Source: Limnephilus marmoratus (taxonomy: Eukaryota > Arthropoda > Insecta > Trichoptera > Limnephilidae). From it: a stretch of 64,000 nucleotides of DNA. The position numbers and the translations under genes are program-made. Location of the stretch: positions 18,927,450-18,991,449 of the forward strand of contig OU862927.1 in the NCBI GenBank assembly GCA_917880885.1, in the 5' to 3' direction. The notes beneath the pieces were generated by a model. It ran no database searches, had not been told where the DNA came from, and worked only from the letters and a program-made list of their open reading frames with translations. Below, one piece after another: positions 46,548-58,078 of this stretch (position 1 is the stretch's first letter; every line of letters begins with the position of its first letter).

Positions 46548-47915
46548 ACTAGCTGACCGGGAAAAATTGTTCTGCCATATAAATTATTTCTAGTGAATAT
46601 ATTGGTTGTTAAATAAAAAATAACGAATGTATTGTAAGTGCGTGCGGATGGGATCTATGACAGAAAGAGGAATGGAGCGCTGTAGACGATGACCGCTGAT
46701 AAAAAAAATCACCAACCGTTAATTTTTTCAATTCAATGTATTTCATTACATTAACGGACATACCTATTCACTCAAAAGTTAAATGTAAAGTGAAAAAAGT
46801 AGTATATTTTGTTATCCTGAAGTAGGAAAATGGAATAAAGAAAATCAATATTAATTTCGAAGAGCAATTGAGTGTACGATATTTGTCAGTTCGTCTTTAG
46901 CCAACACAAATAAGCTCGATGGTTTGCCCACGCGAGAACATGATGCCGAATGAAATATCAAAATGACGCGACGCTTCTCGTGAATGTCTTGCGCATGAAA
47001 TATGTATATGAAATATACATATTATATGAAATCTATAAATATGAAATCTCTTTTCATACTCCAGGCAGGTCAGTCACAAGACAGTACCTACCATATTATT
47101 GTAGCAATTCTAAGTCAACAAGTCAATATTATACTCCTATGCGACGGATTCAACAGCTTGGAAACAAATACTCTGAAGTTGTTGATATCTTTAGATTCTT
47201 TAGAACATCAATTTTATTATATAAGCGCACCTTATTGAAGTTTTTTTCATCACATAAGGGAATAATACTTTGATAAAGCTATTAAAATTGACTAATTCAT
47301 TGGCAGTATTTTGTCGGCTGAAAGAAAAAAAAACTATTTCAGATTTATTATATTTTGTACCTACATACTGTGTGGTTTAAATTCAATACCTAATATTTTT
47401 ACTTTGTATTTATTTTTGTGCAAGTGTTTTAAACAGTAGTTTCCTGCACTATTTACCAGTATAATTTTGTTAATATTGTTATATATATGTATGTAAAAGC
47501 CTAAATAGGCGTAAATCAATAAATAAATAAATAAATGTCTGGATGAAAGTTCCATGAGACGGACGTAGCGCCATCTGTCATTCAACAACATAAATAATTT
47601 CGTTCTGTTTGAAATACGAAAGAAGGTTAAATTTGTTCATACAAAAATACTAAAATCGCGATTAAAAAATGGGAGGGTGGGGGTAGGAGGGTTAAAATTT
47701 GAGGTTATAGGTATTTTTTGATGAAAAATACAAAAAATTTTTTTGTCAAAAAATAGAAATTTATTTTATTGATAGGGATACCCTATTCACCTAGCGGTAT
47801 AAAATATACTTTACAAACTATTCTCATACCTACCAAATGTACATAAACATTTTCATAAAAATCGGTGTAGCCGTTTCGGAGAATTGCGACCACAAACACA
47901 GTGACTCGAGATTTT
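46548..47915 (+). repeat. Dispersed repeat starting ACTAGCTGACCGGG, with a LINE inside
   Basis: The start matches the ACTAGCTGACCCGG repeats elsewhere. The end near 47880-47915 has ATCGGTGTAGCCGTTTCGGA. It is interrupted by the LINE tail at 47066-47536. Class unknown. Confidence 0.45.
47066..47536 (+). mobile_element. Jockey-like LINE 3' end, 5'-truncated
   Basis: Encodes RIQQLGNKYSEVVDIFRFF, the same tail as LHSLGNKYLNNLDVF in the 40 kb element, then a 3' UTR and AATAAATAAATAAATAAAT at 47518-47536. Confidence 0.75.
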
Positions 47916-48680
47916 TATATATGATTTTGATTATTGATAATGGAAAAACATTCCAAGTATCGTAACAAAATAATTATTTTGCTCCATATAAAAAAGTAAA
48001 TAATACGTCAACCGTAAGTAATTATTGACATTACAAAATTACCTACACACGTTAGCACAATCATGATCGAATTAATTAAAAGTTAAAGCTAAATGTTCAA
48101 TTAACACAAGTTATTCCGTTGCGTAGCGTTACGTTGAACATTCCATTGGAAAATTTTACATCTCAATGAAAGAAATCCAATTAAACATGGGAAAATTTCC
48201 ATTTAATGAATATTCATTTTCACGCGTGAGCAACCTTTTCCACTAAGATGGCGTATTTTCAGGTTGGGTTCTCCGTTCTTTAGTTGTTTTACATTAATCA
48301 AATAACAGTAAAGGATGCAGCCTTTTATTTCTTGAATATTGTGCTAAAATATCAACAAAGTATTTAGTTAAAATTAACACCGAAACTATTAGAAAATGCA
48401 ATATTTCGCAGTCGAAAGATCTGACGAAGCATTGCAATCGAAACAATTTCCCTTTTGTTGGTCTTTACGTAGCAAATTTGTGCGCCAGGATGTTTATCCC
48501 GATGCGTAACAGACGATCATTTTTGAAGTAAAACTTCTTTACGCACGCTTGACTTGGGGGGGGTAAGCTGGTGAATGCGTTACGAAAAGTGGTGATTGTT
48601 ACGAAAAATAACGCGAACCAAACAATGCGAACGGTGATAGATTGCTAGGCAAACGGTCGGGCCTTTACGCACGCTTGACT
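47916..48680. other. Intronic sequence, no feature recognised
   Basis: Only a short direct repeat (TTTACGCACGCTTGACTTGG at 48538 and 48664) is noticeable. Confidence 0.4.
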
Positions 48681-48703
48681 TGGGGAGTGATAAGGATAAG
48701 GAT

Positions 48704-48915
48704 GGTCACCCCAAGGTCGTAGGTCACCCCAAGGTCCTAGGTCACCCCAAGGTCGTAGGTCACCCCAAGGTCGTAGGTCACCCCAAGATCGTAGGTCACC
48801 CCAAGGTCGTAAGTCACCACATGGTCGTAGGTCACCCCAAGGTCGTAGGTCACCCCATGGTCGTATTTCACCCCAATGTCATATGTCACCCCTAGGTCAT
48901 AGGTCACCCCGTTCG
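48704..48915 (+). repeat. 18-bp minisatellite, 11-12 units
   Basis: Unit GGTCACCCCAAGGTCGTA, with scattered substitutions toward the right end. It matches the family H segment GGTCACTCCAAGTGG, so it probably arose by expanding SINE sequence. The unit length keeps the frame open on both strands, giving artificial VVGHPK-type peptides. Confidence 0.95.
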
Positions 48916-48998
48916 CTACGTTTGGTAACTTAGCAGGGATACCTAAGTTCATGGGGCGAGGTTTGTCTTGTAATTTTACTTCAGTCGTGTGGTCACCA

Positions 48999-49330
48999 GT
49001 TTTGAAGATCATATTTTTGAAGATCGAATTAGAGACTAGTTAACAGACTAGTGTTGAAGATCATATTTTTGAAGATCGAATTAGAGACTAGTTAACAGAC
49101 TAGTGTAGAAGATCATATTTTTGAAGATCGAATTAGAGACTAGTTAACAGACTAGTGTTGAAGATCATATTTTTGAAGATCGAATTAGAGACTAGTTAAC
49201 AGACTAGTTTTGAAGATCATATTTTTGAAGATCGAATTAGAGACTAGTTAACAGACTAGTGTTGAAGACCATTTTTTGAAGATCGAATTTGAGACTAGTT
49301 TTGAAGATAATTTTTTTGAAGATCGAATTT
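48999..49330 (+). repeat. 52-bp minisatellite, about six to seven units
   Basis: Unit contains GAAGATCATATTTTTGAAGA and AGACTAGTTAACAGACTAGT. Five near-perfect units are followed by two shortened, diverged ones. Confidence 0.95.
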
Positions 49331-49667
49331 GAGGCAGTTATAAATATTTTATGTAGGGTCTCTCGGGGACATTACCCGCCATACAGCAACTCGGATGACA
49401 TAGACCCCGAGGGAAATTATTTTCCTCGAGGAAATGTGTGGAGTTAATGTAAAAAAAAAGATATGAGAGAGTAAATCTATTGCACGTTACTAATGTTATA
49501 CCTACCGATACGGACTTGCAGACAATTTTGTGTGTAGAGCTTCTTATGCAAAAAGAGACGCAGATAAATGACCGCTTCGTAATCGAAAGTTTAAAAAAAT
49601 AAAGGGCATTTTCTTGCAACAGGGGGTCAAGGAGCCTAATGCTGATTTTTTAATGTGCCATTCGGGT

Positions 49668-49763
49668 TGTGTAGGTTGATACGCGTAGTTTGATACCAAT
49701 ATCGCCCACTTTTAGGTTTCAACGAAGACTCATACTACTGAGCCACAATACAATATTAAAGTC
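49668..49763 (-). mobile_element. tRNA-like SINE fragment, family V, copy 1
   Basis: The - strand starts GTGGCTCAGTAGTATGAG (A-box-like) and includes TTGGTATCAAACTACGCGTA. Paired with the copy at 52448-52560. Confidence 0.55.
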
Positions 49764-49800
49764 ACCAATCAAATGTATATTTACATTATTTTTAAATATA

Positions 49801-50395
49801 CGAGGCATGTTCAGAAAGTAGTTATCAGAAAAAAATTACAGGATATTGTTGATACATTAGTTGACTATTTTTCCAAATAATCGCCATCCCGTTCAATGCT
49901 TGTGTGAGAACGGACGTTTTCGTGAAACAAGGACACTTCTCTGATCAGCGTTTCCCTCCTTTTGTTTTGAATGCTCCTTTTTTAGTTTTTTAGGGTATCA
50001 CAACATCGTTGTGCATTGATGGTCTCAATCTGAGGCAGAAATTCGAGCAAAATGATGCCTTTTCGGTCCCAAAACACTGAGGCAATGATCTTTTTGCCAG
50101 AAATTGTGGTTTTCAATTTTTTGGCAGATGGGAAATTGGTGTGATGCCACTTTGATGACTGTTTTTTCCAGGCGTGAAATGAGTCACCCACTATCATCTC
50201 CAGTCACAATATGGCTCGGAAATCTTCACCTTTTTTTCTTGTAGGTGTTATTCCTTCCGTGAGTAAAAAGCGGTTCAGTGCACTTGGCGGGATTTTTTGA
50301 CGGCATCTTTCACGCAACTGGACACTACAACGTGAGTTTACGTACTACAATGTTCCTGCGATGCTTGATCTGGTCAGGAGATCCCCCTCTACCAC
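49801..50395 (-). pseudogene. Mariner transposase fragment (second mariner lineage)
   Basis: The left end CGAGGCATGTTCAGAAAGTA after a TA looks like a mariner terminal repeat. The - strand encodes HIVTGDD (first catalytic Asp), then in another frame SSKWHHTNFPSAKKLKTTIS, VFWDRKGIILLEFLP (second catalytic Asp) and ETINAQRCCDTLKN before a stop. N and C termini are missing; a stop and frame change separate the two Asp motifs. Unrelated in detail to the mariner at 17.8 kb. Confidence 0.85.
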
Positions 50396-50399
50396 TCAG

Positions 50400-51385
50400 T
50401 GTTGCCAACCCTTAAAAACACCCTCAAAGTCACAGTACACTTACTTTCTGAACATGCTAAATACATAGATAAAACAAATGTTGTATTAGGTACAATTATT
50501 AGTATTCTCTACAGCTCTTTTGTCGCTGTACCTTGTTCGAGTAGATCAAAACTCAACTCAAATTGTAAAAATTCCCCGGGGTAAAAAGTGACAGCATAAT
50601 TTCCGTAAGTACAGTTCTCAACGAAGTTGCACGTTCACAGTTCACCGGGCACGTCCATCGGGCACTTCCTTCAGGCACGTTTCTCGGGCACGTCCACGGG
50701 GCAATCCCGGGAAATCCCCAGCATCCGGTGAATATTTTATCACGGGGTGTATGGCTAACGGATATCCGACTTGCAAAGAAATTAAACTACGAGAAACATT
50801 AAATAACAAGAAAAGAAGGATTTTTTCCTTGCAAAGCAATTACAATGCGCTGCAGAAGAAGCCTTTGTTGTTTTAATTAGATTTTTAATTTGTTTTTTTC
50901 TGTTTCTTGTTCTGTTTATTGAATTCAGTTCAGAACAGAGAAAATGTTTTATGTTTAGTATTTTTTTAATATAACGCACAAGAGTCCCAACTGCTGCCGT
51001 CTGGAGCCAGTTAGACTATGGCATCCCCAATTCCTTTTGTATTTACTATAACCTATAACCTAATTTTACTACAGTTTTATCTTTTAAGGCCCCACTTCCC
51101 GCATTTCTATCGATTTATTACATATTTATTACTTTAAAGTTTTAAAGCTCTTAAAAAATATATGTTATTCTTGAATATAAAAGCTATACATTTCCGACGC
51201 CGAAACAGCAATTAAATGAAATTCCCTCGATAGAAAAAAAATCGCTAATGTGGTCCGAAATTATTATAAACATCTTTTTTTCAGTTATTTTACAACTTGT
51301 AAGTCACAGTGTTTCTCTAAATGCTATTTTAGACATTCCCAATGAGATTTTTGCTCTATTTTAAACGAGTCGTGTTTTATTAAAT
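50400..51385. other. Intronic sequence with a family T SINE scrap
   Basis: 50970-51032 (CACAAGAGTCCCAACTGCTG, GTCTGGAGCCAGTTAGACTA) matches the 3' part of the family T SINE. 50640-50700 has a short repeated GGGCACGT motif. The rest is unrecognised. Confidence 0.5.
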
Positions 51386-51387
51386 AC

Positions 51388-52015
51388 TAGCTGACCCGGC
51401 CACGCATTGCTGTGGCTAATAAAACACAACGTCATCTACTGGATGGTTATCCAATCTTTATAACCATCGCCGTCTTTGAGTGACAGACAGATGCCGTAGA
51501 GGGCTTTAATTTATAATACGTAGAGATGGCGTGAAAGATTATAATGATGTGCATGAAATGCTTGGGGTAACTAACGTATTTAAGTTAATAAGGATTAATA
51601 CTGTATCCGTCTAAATAACTTTTCAATTACCGCAATGTACGTGACCATTTTTTTAGAAGATAGAATGGGTATAGTAAGCTATCCGTAAAAGATAGATATA
51701 TGCCTTCGTGGACTTTTTTGTAGATCTATAAAAGAGGAATATCTCACCATGCATTGTTTTGTTATATCCCAAAAGGATTAGGCAGCGTTTTCGATGAAAG
51801 CTACCAGGCGGCTTGACTTTTTTCGACACTTCTAACAATTATCGTTATGTTTCAACCAATTTACACAAATCCTTGACAAATTACATACTTAAACCTTCCT
51901 CACGAAACACTCTATCTATTGGTGAAAACCGCATGAAAATCCGTTTAGTAGTTTTCGAGTTTATCGCGAACAGACAGACAGACGACGCGGGGGACTTTAA
52001 TTTATAATATGTAGA
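51388..52015 (+). repeat. Dispersed repeat ACTAGCTGACCCGG, + copy
   Basis: Starts ACTAGCTGACCCGGCCACGC, includes CTATCTATTGGTGAAAACCG and CATGAAAATCCGTTTAGTAG, and ends near GACAGACAGACGACGCGG and ATAATATGTAGAGAT. Same family as 36000-36591 (- strand). Confidence 0.65.
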
Positions 52016-52447
52016 GATGTAGAGATAGAGATTTTCACAATTTTCACTTAAAAATTATCGTTTTCAATACTAGCGCGCTCCCTTTAACATTCGTATTAAC
52101 ATATATCTCCTTCTTATTCTTTTTGACCGGGTACAGGGCCTTAAATGATTTTTTTAAATGTTGACAGTTTACCGGAAAATCTGAATCTGCCAGCATACGT
52201 GAATTTTTAAATATCTCAATTTATTCAGTTTAATTTTATTCATATTACCTTTTTGTACCTGGGTGGCATTGGACATTATGTCAATTAGAATAATTATACA
52301 GGAGAGCCGAAAAAGGTTCTTTCGTTTGATATTTTAATATAATTTTAATTAGATTAACAATGAAATATAAGCTTCAAGATATTCAACGGTAGCGGATATG
52401 ATCATGTTACCGGAAAATGGGTAATTACAGGCATGCGAATAATATAT

Positions 52448-52560
52448 AGATGATTATTCGAGTTGTATAGGTTGATATGCGTAGTTTGATACCGATATCG
52501 CCTACTTTCCGGTTACAACGAGGACTACTACCATTGAGCTACAATACAATATTTAAAGTT
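52448..52560 (-). mobile_element. tRNA-like SINE fragment, family V, copy 2
   Basis: The - strand reads TTGTAGCTCAATGGTAGTAG (good A-box match TAGCTCAATGG) and CGGTATCAAACTACGCATAT. Similar to 49668-49763. Confidence 0.6.
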
Positions 52561-52569
52561 TACAATATT

Positions 52570-53170
52570 TAACCTTTAACTATGGACGTGAAAAAAAAAT
52601 CACACTCCCATGGACGTCGGGTCACATAGACCCCTTCATAAAATTCTTCTAATTTTCAAACCTGGACCAATCTGACTTTAGCAAGGAGTTTATATGTACA
52701 AAGTATTTATAAATAAAAGATCGAGTAATAAAAATAATCAACTTTTATTCATATTTTAATAATTATCTCCAAATTTAACAAACCTAGTCAGTTTTCAGTC
52801 TTAATTGACTTGAGATCATATTAAGGCTCCTTAATTATAGTAGGTATTACAAAAATCAAAACCAATAATTTTTCCTAGCTAATAAAAGAAACAGTAACAA
52901 AAAGTCATAAAAAAACTTATGACTTTTTGAAATTATAGTCAACGGGTCTCCCAGGCCCTGATCAAATTTTAAATGATTATTACTCACGTAATAAGTGCCG
53001 GATGACGCGACCTTCTCCCTCCTTGGTCATAACACAACTAAAACTGAAGCTACTGAGATGCGCGGGGATGGCACGCGCGGGGAAGGTGTTTATTCCGAGA
53101 AACTGAAGAAGGGGTTGGGCCTCTGAGACCCGATGTCCATAGGTAAAGGTTAAAAATACATATTTTTTTA
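52570..53170. other. Intronic sequence, no feature recognised
   Basis: No supported feature. Confidence 0.35.
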
Positions 53171-53177
53171 TTTATAT

Positions 53178-53345
53178 TGTACGACAATACTTTTACGAAT
53201 TGCACGACATTATTTTTACGATTGTACGACATTATTTTACGATTGTACGACATTACTTTTTCGATTTGTACGACATTACTTTTAGGATTGTACGACATTA
53301 CTTTTAGGATTGGTACGATAATATTTTATTTTTTTTACTGCACGA
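53178..53345 (+). repeat. ~23-bp minisatellite, about eight units
   Basis: Units like TTGTACGACATTACTTTTAC with point changes and 1-2 bp length variation; the last units diverge. Confidence 0.9.
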
Positions 53346-53499
53346 CGGATTATCCATTCACTTACTGAAAATGATTCTTTTTTGATATTCTTAATAATTG
53401 AAAAGTTAGTTATACAAAAAGTCTTTAGGTTATTTAACCACTCAGGCTAATTTATTCGCTTTTCGGAACAATAGGTCTCATAGAAATCTTTGTTGCTCC

Positions 53500-53850
53500 C
53501 TTTTTTTCTTTTTTTTTTTACATGAGCTCCACACAGGAGGCCCTGAGGAAAATAATTTCCCTCACGGCCTGTGTCATCTTTAGGGATGCTGGGATGCTGT
53601 GTGAAGGGTTTTTAAGGAAAGGAAGGAGAGGAGAGTTCTGGGAAGGAAGAGGGTTTAGGGGTGGGTAGGAATATGGGGTTCAGTTTGTCCTAGTCATCCG
53701 CCTCCAACACCTAGACAAACCTCACCGTGTGAACTCGGGCACTCCTGCTAAATCACCAAACATAGCGAACCACTTGGGGTGATCTAAGGCAGAGGTGTTG
53801 GTTATCCAATAAAGGTTCCCGGGGCGGCGGTACCGATTCCCGCCTCCCAA
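53500..53850 (-). mobile_element. SINE-like family H, copy 6 (near full length)
   Basis: Poly(T) at the left end, CACACAGGAGGCCCTGAGGA with the hairpin, body GGAAGGAGAGGAGAGTTCTG, then CACTTGGGGTGATCTAAGGC and TTGGTTATCCAATAAAGGTT at the head end. Element on the - strand. Confidence 0.8.
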
Positions 53851-53869
53851 ATTTGCTCAAGCGCCTCCC

Positions 53870-54680
53870 TTACTATCATGGTTACAAAAATGATCTAAAC
53901 GGCGTTAAAAAGAGAAAACACCAAGCCTTATTTTCAAAACTATAAGTTAACCAGAAAATTAATTAAAATGTACACCTTTATGAAACCAAAGTTTCCTTCC
54001 GCAATTTCAAAATATATATTTGAAACTTCTTTATTGATTCTTTTTACATGAAACGACATAAGTGAGTTGACGATAACGTTTATAAAACATTTGTCTAATA
54101 AAATTTGTGTGAGTTTTTTTTAAATTTAGTCATCAGTAATTTAGGTTAGAAAAACGTAAGGAGAGCCATTTTTAAAAACTTTTTTTTGTTTGCATTCAAA
54201 AATTTTATTTTTCAAAATTTTTATGATTATGTTGAATCATAAAATTTGGAAGCATATTTTATCAAAATATTCCATTCATTTGGATTTTATTGCAAAGCGG
54301 AAATATTTCAACCTTCCGACAAAATTGGCCGAGGCCTGAGGGGTTAAAGAGAAATAAAATATATATACACTGTTTTAAAAATCTCATTCAATAGCATCAT
54401 TCTTTTTGTCATGTTATGCAGTGCTAGAACATTTGTTCTGCCGTGCGTATCTTGAATAAATCGTTGCGTCGATTACGGCTGAAGTTTTCAGGTACGCATA
54501 AGTCAGTATTCGAAGAGGAATGGGCTATCAATTGACTCATGAATTAATTAAAACTAAGTTTTGAAAAATTTGCAGAACGTCTGGTTTCTAGGCTAAATCT
54601 ATTTGTTGCCAAGAAAGCACGAACCTCGAAAAAGTTTAAGCGTCCGTATATAGACATAACCAGTTTTTAAAAATACTTTT
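53870..54680. other. Intronic sequence, no feature recognised
   Basis: No supported feature. Confidence 0.35.
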
Positions 54681-54894
54681 ATGGTTTACTATGACCGAGC
54701 ATCAAGCACCAAAGTCCCTGCTGAACTCAAGACCGATAGGGCGAAGGAGCCTGGGAAGGCCTAGATTAAGATGGAGCGACAACTTCCTCAAAGACATACC
54801 TACCTTGGAGTTTCTAAACTGGAGAGAGCTGGCACAAAACCGAGATGAGTGGAGGAAGTCTCTTGAGGAGGCCGAAACCCACCAGGAATTGTAG
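54680..54894 (+). pseudogene. Non-LTR retrotransposon C-terminal fragment (third lineage)
   Basis: Reads RRSLGRPRLRWSDNFLKDI then NWRELAQNRDEWRKSLEEAE and stops. Same C-terminal GRPRxRW...DRxxWR architecture as the 7 kb and 12 kb LINEs but a different family. 67 codons, intact to the stop. Confidence 0.8.
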
Positions 54895-55079
54895 AGCCAA
54901 GAGTGATGACGATGAATATTTATTATAGTATTGTATACAACGAAAAATAAAATGAATTTTATGCTGCGTATACACAGCGATTTGCTGCAAATATAATTTT
55001 TATTATTCTGTCTTGCTAATTCGGAGTTGGTTATAAAGATGAAGGAATTGGGATAGGAATGAGATACGAAAGAAGAAAA

Positions 55080-55200
55080 TTGAGAAGTACCTGACTATTC
55101 AGATCTAGTTATCAAACACGACGAAAGCCATATCAAGCAAAATTCTGAATCTTTCGAGTTTTTCACAAGTGCGATTCCAAAAGTGCCTATCTTCCGATCT
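55080..55200 (-). mobile_element. Family T SINE scrap
   Basis: GAGAAGTACCTGACTATTCA and the following ~90 bp match 5795-5890 of the full-length family T SINE in the same orientation. Confidence 0.6.
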
Positions 55201-56330
55201 ATAAATTCATGTAACAAGTATTAGGTCATAGACATATGAATATATATAGACCTGCCCTAAGTGATAAAAACGTATTATTTCCCCCTCCCCATACCGGTTC
55301 CTTGGAAACGGCTGGGCTTGCGAGAGCCTCGCCTGAATCTAAAAAATGTGACGTCATCATTCTTGTCCTGACCAGCGCAGCGTCGAGTTCGCATCGTACA
55401 TTTTACGAAATAACACGGCAAAAATGCTAGCTTGTGCTATACATTACACCCTAAAATATGTCGATCATAACGAATGTGGGTGGTTCTCCAGTGTGCTCGT
55501 CGCTGGTTACAGGGGTAAGTAAATTATGAAACATTTGTAAAAGTGTTTTAACTAAATAAGGCAACAAAATATTCGTTTGTGAAAAGATGCGAACTTTACT
55601 TTGCGTATTTGGACTTCGCAAATATGTTAATAACGTGGCGAGCAATTCGCGCTCCTACGTAAAAAGGTCTATTCATTCAAAAGCAGATTTTACTTTTAAG
55701 AACTAAATGGTGATATTATAATGCGAGATTCCTATATACTGTCAGATTGATTTTTTAACGAATCATAGATATCTTCCCCCTCTTCGTACCGCCATAGTTG
55801 ATTTTTCCCCTCATCTGTATGTTCTCGTTCATTAAATTTGGATGTCTATGTATTAGGTATATTTATTATCATGTATTTCTTTAAAAAAATGTCTGGAGTG
55901 TCAATATCCCATGTCTCATTTAGACATAATCATAATGTAAAACCTCTTTGTTAGTTTGATCCAAAACTCGATACAGCTCAGTTCCCCAGGGATCTTAAGA
56001 CATCAAACCAATCATTGTTCCCCGTATAACGAGTTCCTTTGAATATTCATGCGTGCCCTCAAACCTTAACTTTTCCTTAATCTCCTCGAATATCCTGAGA
56101 GGTAATTACTATTTGTACCTTCGACGAGATGATACAGAAACTTAACCGCTAACCGCTCTCAACGTCACATTAAAGACATTATTGTAATTTGGTGAATATT
56201 TTAATATGAAAGTTATGTATATCATTATACATACAAGTAAATAATTACTCATCAAAATTGACAAGACAAAGGGAGTTAAAATAAGCAGGTAACACTACAT
56301 TGCCGTACATCGATCGTCGATCACATCATC
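55200..56330. other. Intronic sequence, no feature recognised
   Basis: No supported feature; short open frames have no domain signal. Confidence 0.35.
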
Positions 56331-56337
56331 GGTCTTT

Positions 56338-56525
56338 CATCAGGGCGACACTGATAGTATCTATCACTCGGGAACGTGTCGCGAATGTACCACATAAAAA
56401 TTGTATTGGTTAAATGTGAAAAGACACTAACTAAAAAAATAAAATTTATTTGCACACACCAGGATATGAACCCGCGACATCTGAATTCATAGTCTGGGCT
56501 CCGTTACCTATAAGCGATCAAAAAG
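56338..56525 (-). mobile_element. tRNA-derived SINE, family T, copy 2 (5' part)
   Basis: GGGCGACACTGATAGTATCT to a tRNA-like head with B-box-like GGGTTCATATCC on the - strand. Aligns to 5870-6060. Confidence 0.65.
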
Positions 56526-56697
56526 AAGAAGATTACTGAAGATGGTTTGAATGGGAGAGATAAATACGAATGATATTATTATTTTTTTCAAATTATAAAA
56601 TAAACATTTTCAAACCGATAAATGATACTTTAGTAACACATCGAATAAAGACTACATTTTCTATTTCAAATTATTACTAATACTGCCACGATAAGTA

Positions 56698-56745
56698 AAA
56701 ACACAGTTTCCTCCTTGAGAGTCTCAAGGAATACACTGTGTTTTC
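56698..56745. repeat. Short hairpin, ~22-bp arms
   Basis: AAAACACAGTTTCCTCCTTG folds back on CAAGGAATACACTGTGTTTT with a very short loop and a few mismatches. Confidence 0.5.
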
Positions 56746-57370
56746 ATTTAGCAAGGAAGAATACAAAATGTTTTTAACTGTGCTGACCAAAATATGTATG
56801 TACAAAAATGCAACGCATATTCTTAATGTCACAATAATAAAAAAAGTACAAATTTAATTCCACGCAAACGAGGGCGGTGATTTGATTGATAAATCTGTGG
56901 TTAACAGACCCGCCTCACAACGCTGCCCAATAGAGATTAGCATTATAGTTCCCCCGTCTTTACACTGTACAAACAGGGGCACTCTTGTGAGGTGCAAAAT
57001 AAAAATAAAAATGAAAGAGTGGTCCATGCAAAGTTCTGAGGTCACGCTTTCGGAATATTAGGTCTTAAAACATGTAATAACCTCCCAGATGAACAACAAA
57101 AACCCTGGAGAATTCACAGCCAAACTTAAAACTCATCTCCTCAGAATTTCATATCTATGAATAAATAATAAGGTAACAACCCTTATTTCAGAGCAAGCCG
57201 CGGTAAGCGCGTAATTTCTAAAATATGTACCTAATTTTATTTTTGCACTGAGGTGCAAATTTTGACCTTCCTTGCCTTTATGCTCGTATTTCTGTTGCTA
57301 TTTTTCGTCCCTGAAAAAAGTTAAGTCCTTCATATATGTCTTGTAGGGCCTTTCTAATAAAGGTGTCTTA

Positions 57371-57433
57371 AATTTTACACATCTGATAAACAACCATGTA
57401 GAGCAAATGGTTGTTTATCAGTTGTGTAAAATT
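57371..57433. repeat. Long-stem hairpin, 27-bp arms, 9-nt loop
   Basis: The left arm begins AATTTTACACATCTGATAAA and ends CAACCAT; the right arm is its complement with one mismatch. The size resembles a pre-miRNA-like or MITE-derived hairpin. On the - strand it would be inside the CaMKK intron transcript. Confidence 0.6.
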
Positions 57434-57720
57434 CAAAAAGTATTTTGGGGATTGTGCTGAATTCGTAGAAATGATTATCAGTTATAGTTATGTTTAATTT
57501 GAAGAAATATATTTAATAACTTATCTAATTCAAAATAGTAAGGTAGTAAATAACCAACTTAATTTAAATAAAAGTCCCATACTAAGATTGTTCCCTATTG
57601 ATAAAGAACACGTCCGTTCCCTTCCCAATTCTCCATCTTCTTCCTCCACTTGACGAGTCCAGCCCATTTTTGGTAAATTATATATTATAACACACATGGA
57701 ACCTAATGTTAGTAGAGTAT

Positions 57721-57775
57721 TATACTGCCCTGATGAAGCTACGGTTGTAGCGAAACCCGGTCGGCATAAAGTATA
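57721..57775 (+). ncRNA. Hammerhead-ribozyme-like motif 3 (best candidate, type I layout)
   Basis: Stem I TATAC + TGCC pairs with GGCA ... GTATA across an asymmetric TAAA internal loop. Core CTGATGA at 57730-57736, one extra A, stem II GCTAC-GGTT-GTAGC (perfect 5 bp, 4-nt loop), GAA at 57752-57754, short stem III AC-CCG-GT, and C at 57762 as the predicted cleavage base (GUC). Every required core base is present. The single extra A between core and stem II departs from the textbook consensus and may matter. Downstream sequence AAAAGTGGTGTTTACAAA is shared with motif 4. Confidence 0.6.
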
Positions 57776-57828
57776 AAAATAAAAGTGGTGTTTACAAAGT
57801 TATTGTTTTATTATAAATCAATTCAAAA

Positions 57829-58078
57829 GCGTTTTTTTACATTAGCTCCACACAGGAGGCCCTGAGGAATATAATTCCCCTCAGGGCGTGTGCAATCTTT
57901 GGGGATGCTGTGTGGAGGGTCTTTTTAGGAAAGGAAGGAGAGGAAGTTCTGGGAAGGAATAGGGTATTAGTGGTGGGTAGGAATCTGGTGTCAGTGTGTT
58001 CAGGAGTGACGGACGTATGTCCATTCCTCCCACTGCGGTGCAAGGCGATGTTTCGAGAGAATATAGCTAGAGAAGTCA
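57829..58078 (-). mobile_element. SINE-like family H, copy 7
   Basis: Poly(T), TTAGCTCCACACAGGAGGCC, hairpin, then the G/A-rich body GGAAGGAGAGGAAGTTCTGG to about GATGTTTCGAGAGAATATAG. 5' part truncated. Lies ~270 bp from the CaMKK donor. Confidence 0.75.

Larger units (their letters stand above)
48685..49461 (+). mobile_element. SINE-like family H, copy 5, expanded by two minisatellites
   Basis: The H-family head is recognisable at 48898-48975 (GTTCGCTACGTTTGGTAACT, TTCATGGGGCGAGGTTTGTC) and its 3' end at 49400-49461 (hairpin CCCCGAGGG ... CCTCGAGG, GTGTGGAGTTAATGTAAAAA). Between and before them lie an 18-bp and a 52-bp tandem array. So one SINE copy hosts both arrays. Confidence 0.75.

Noticed and set aside
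48680..48895. Repetitive VVGHPK-type peptide frame
   Set aside because: Produced by the 18-bp minisatellite, whose length is a multiple of three; open on both strands.
48704..49330. CRISPR-like direct repeats
   Set aside because: Units are contiguous with no unique spacers, in an insect genome and inside a SINE; these are minisatellites.
56854..57045. Possible extra CaMKK exon on the - strand
   Set aside because: No kinase or regulatory motif, and the kinase exon joins the 24.3 kb exon in phase without it.
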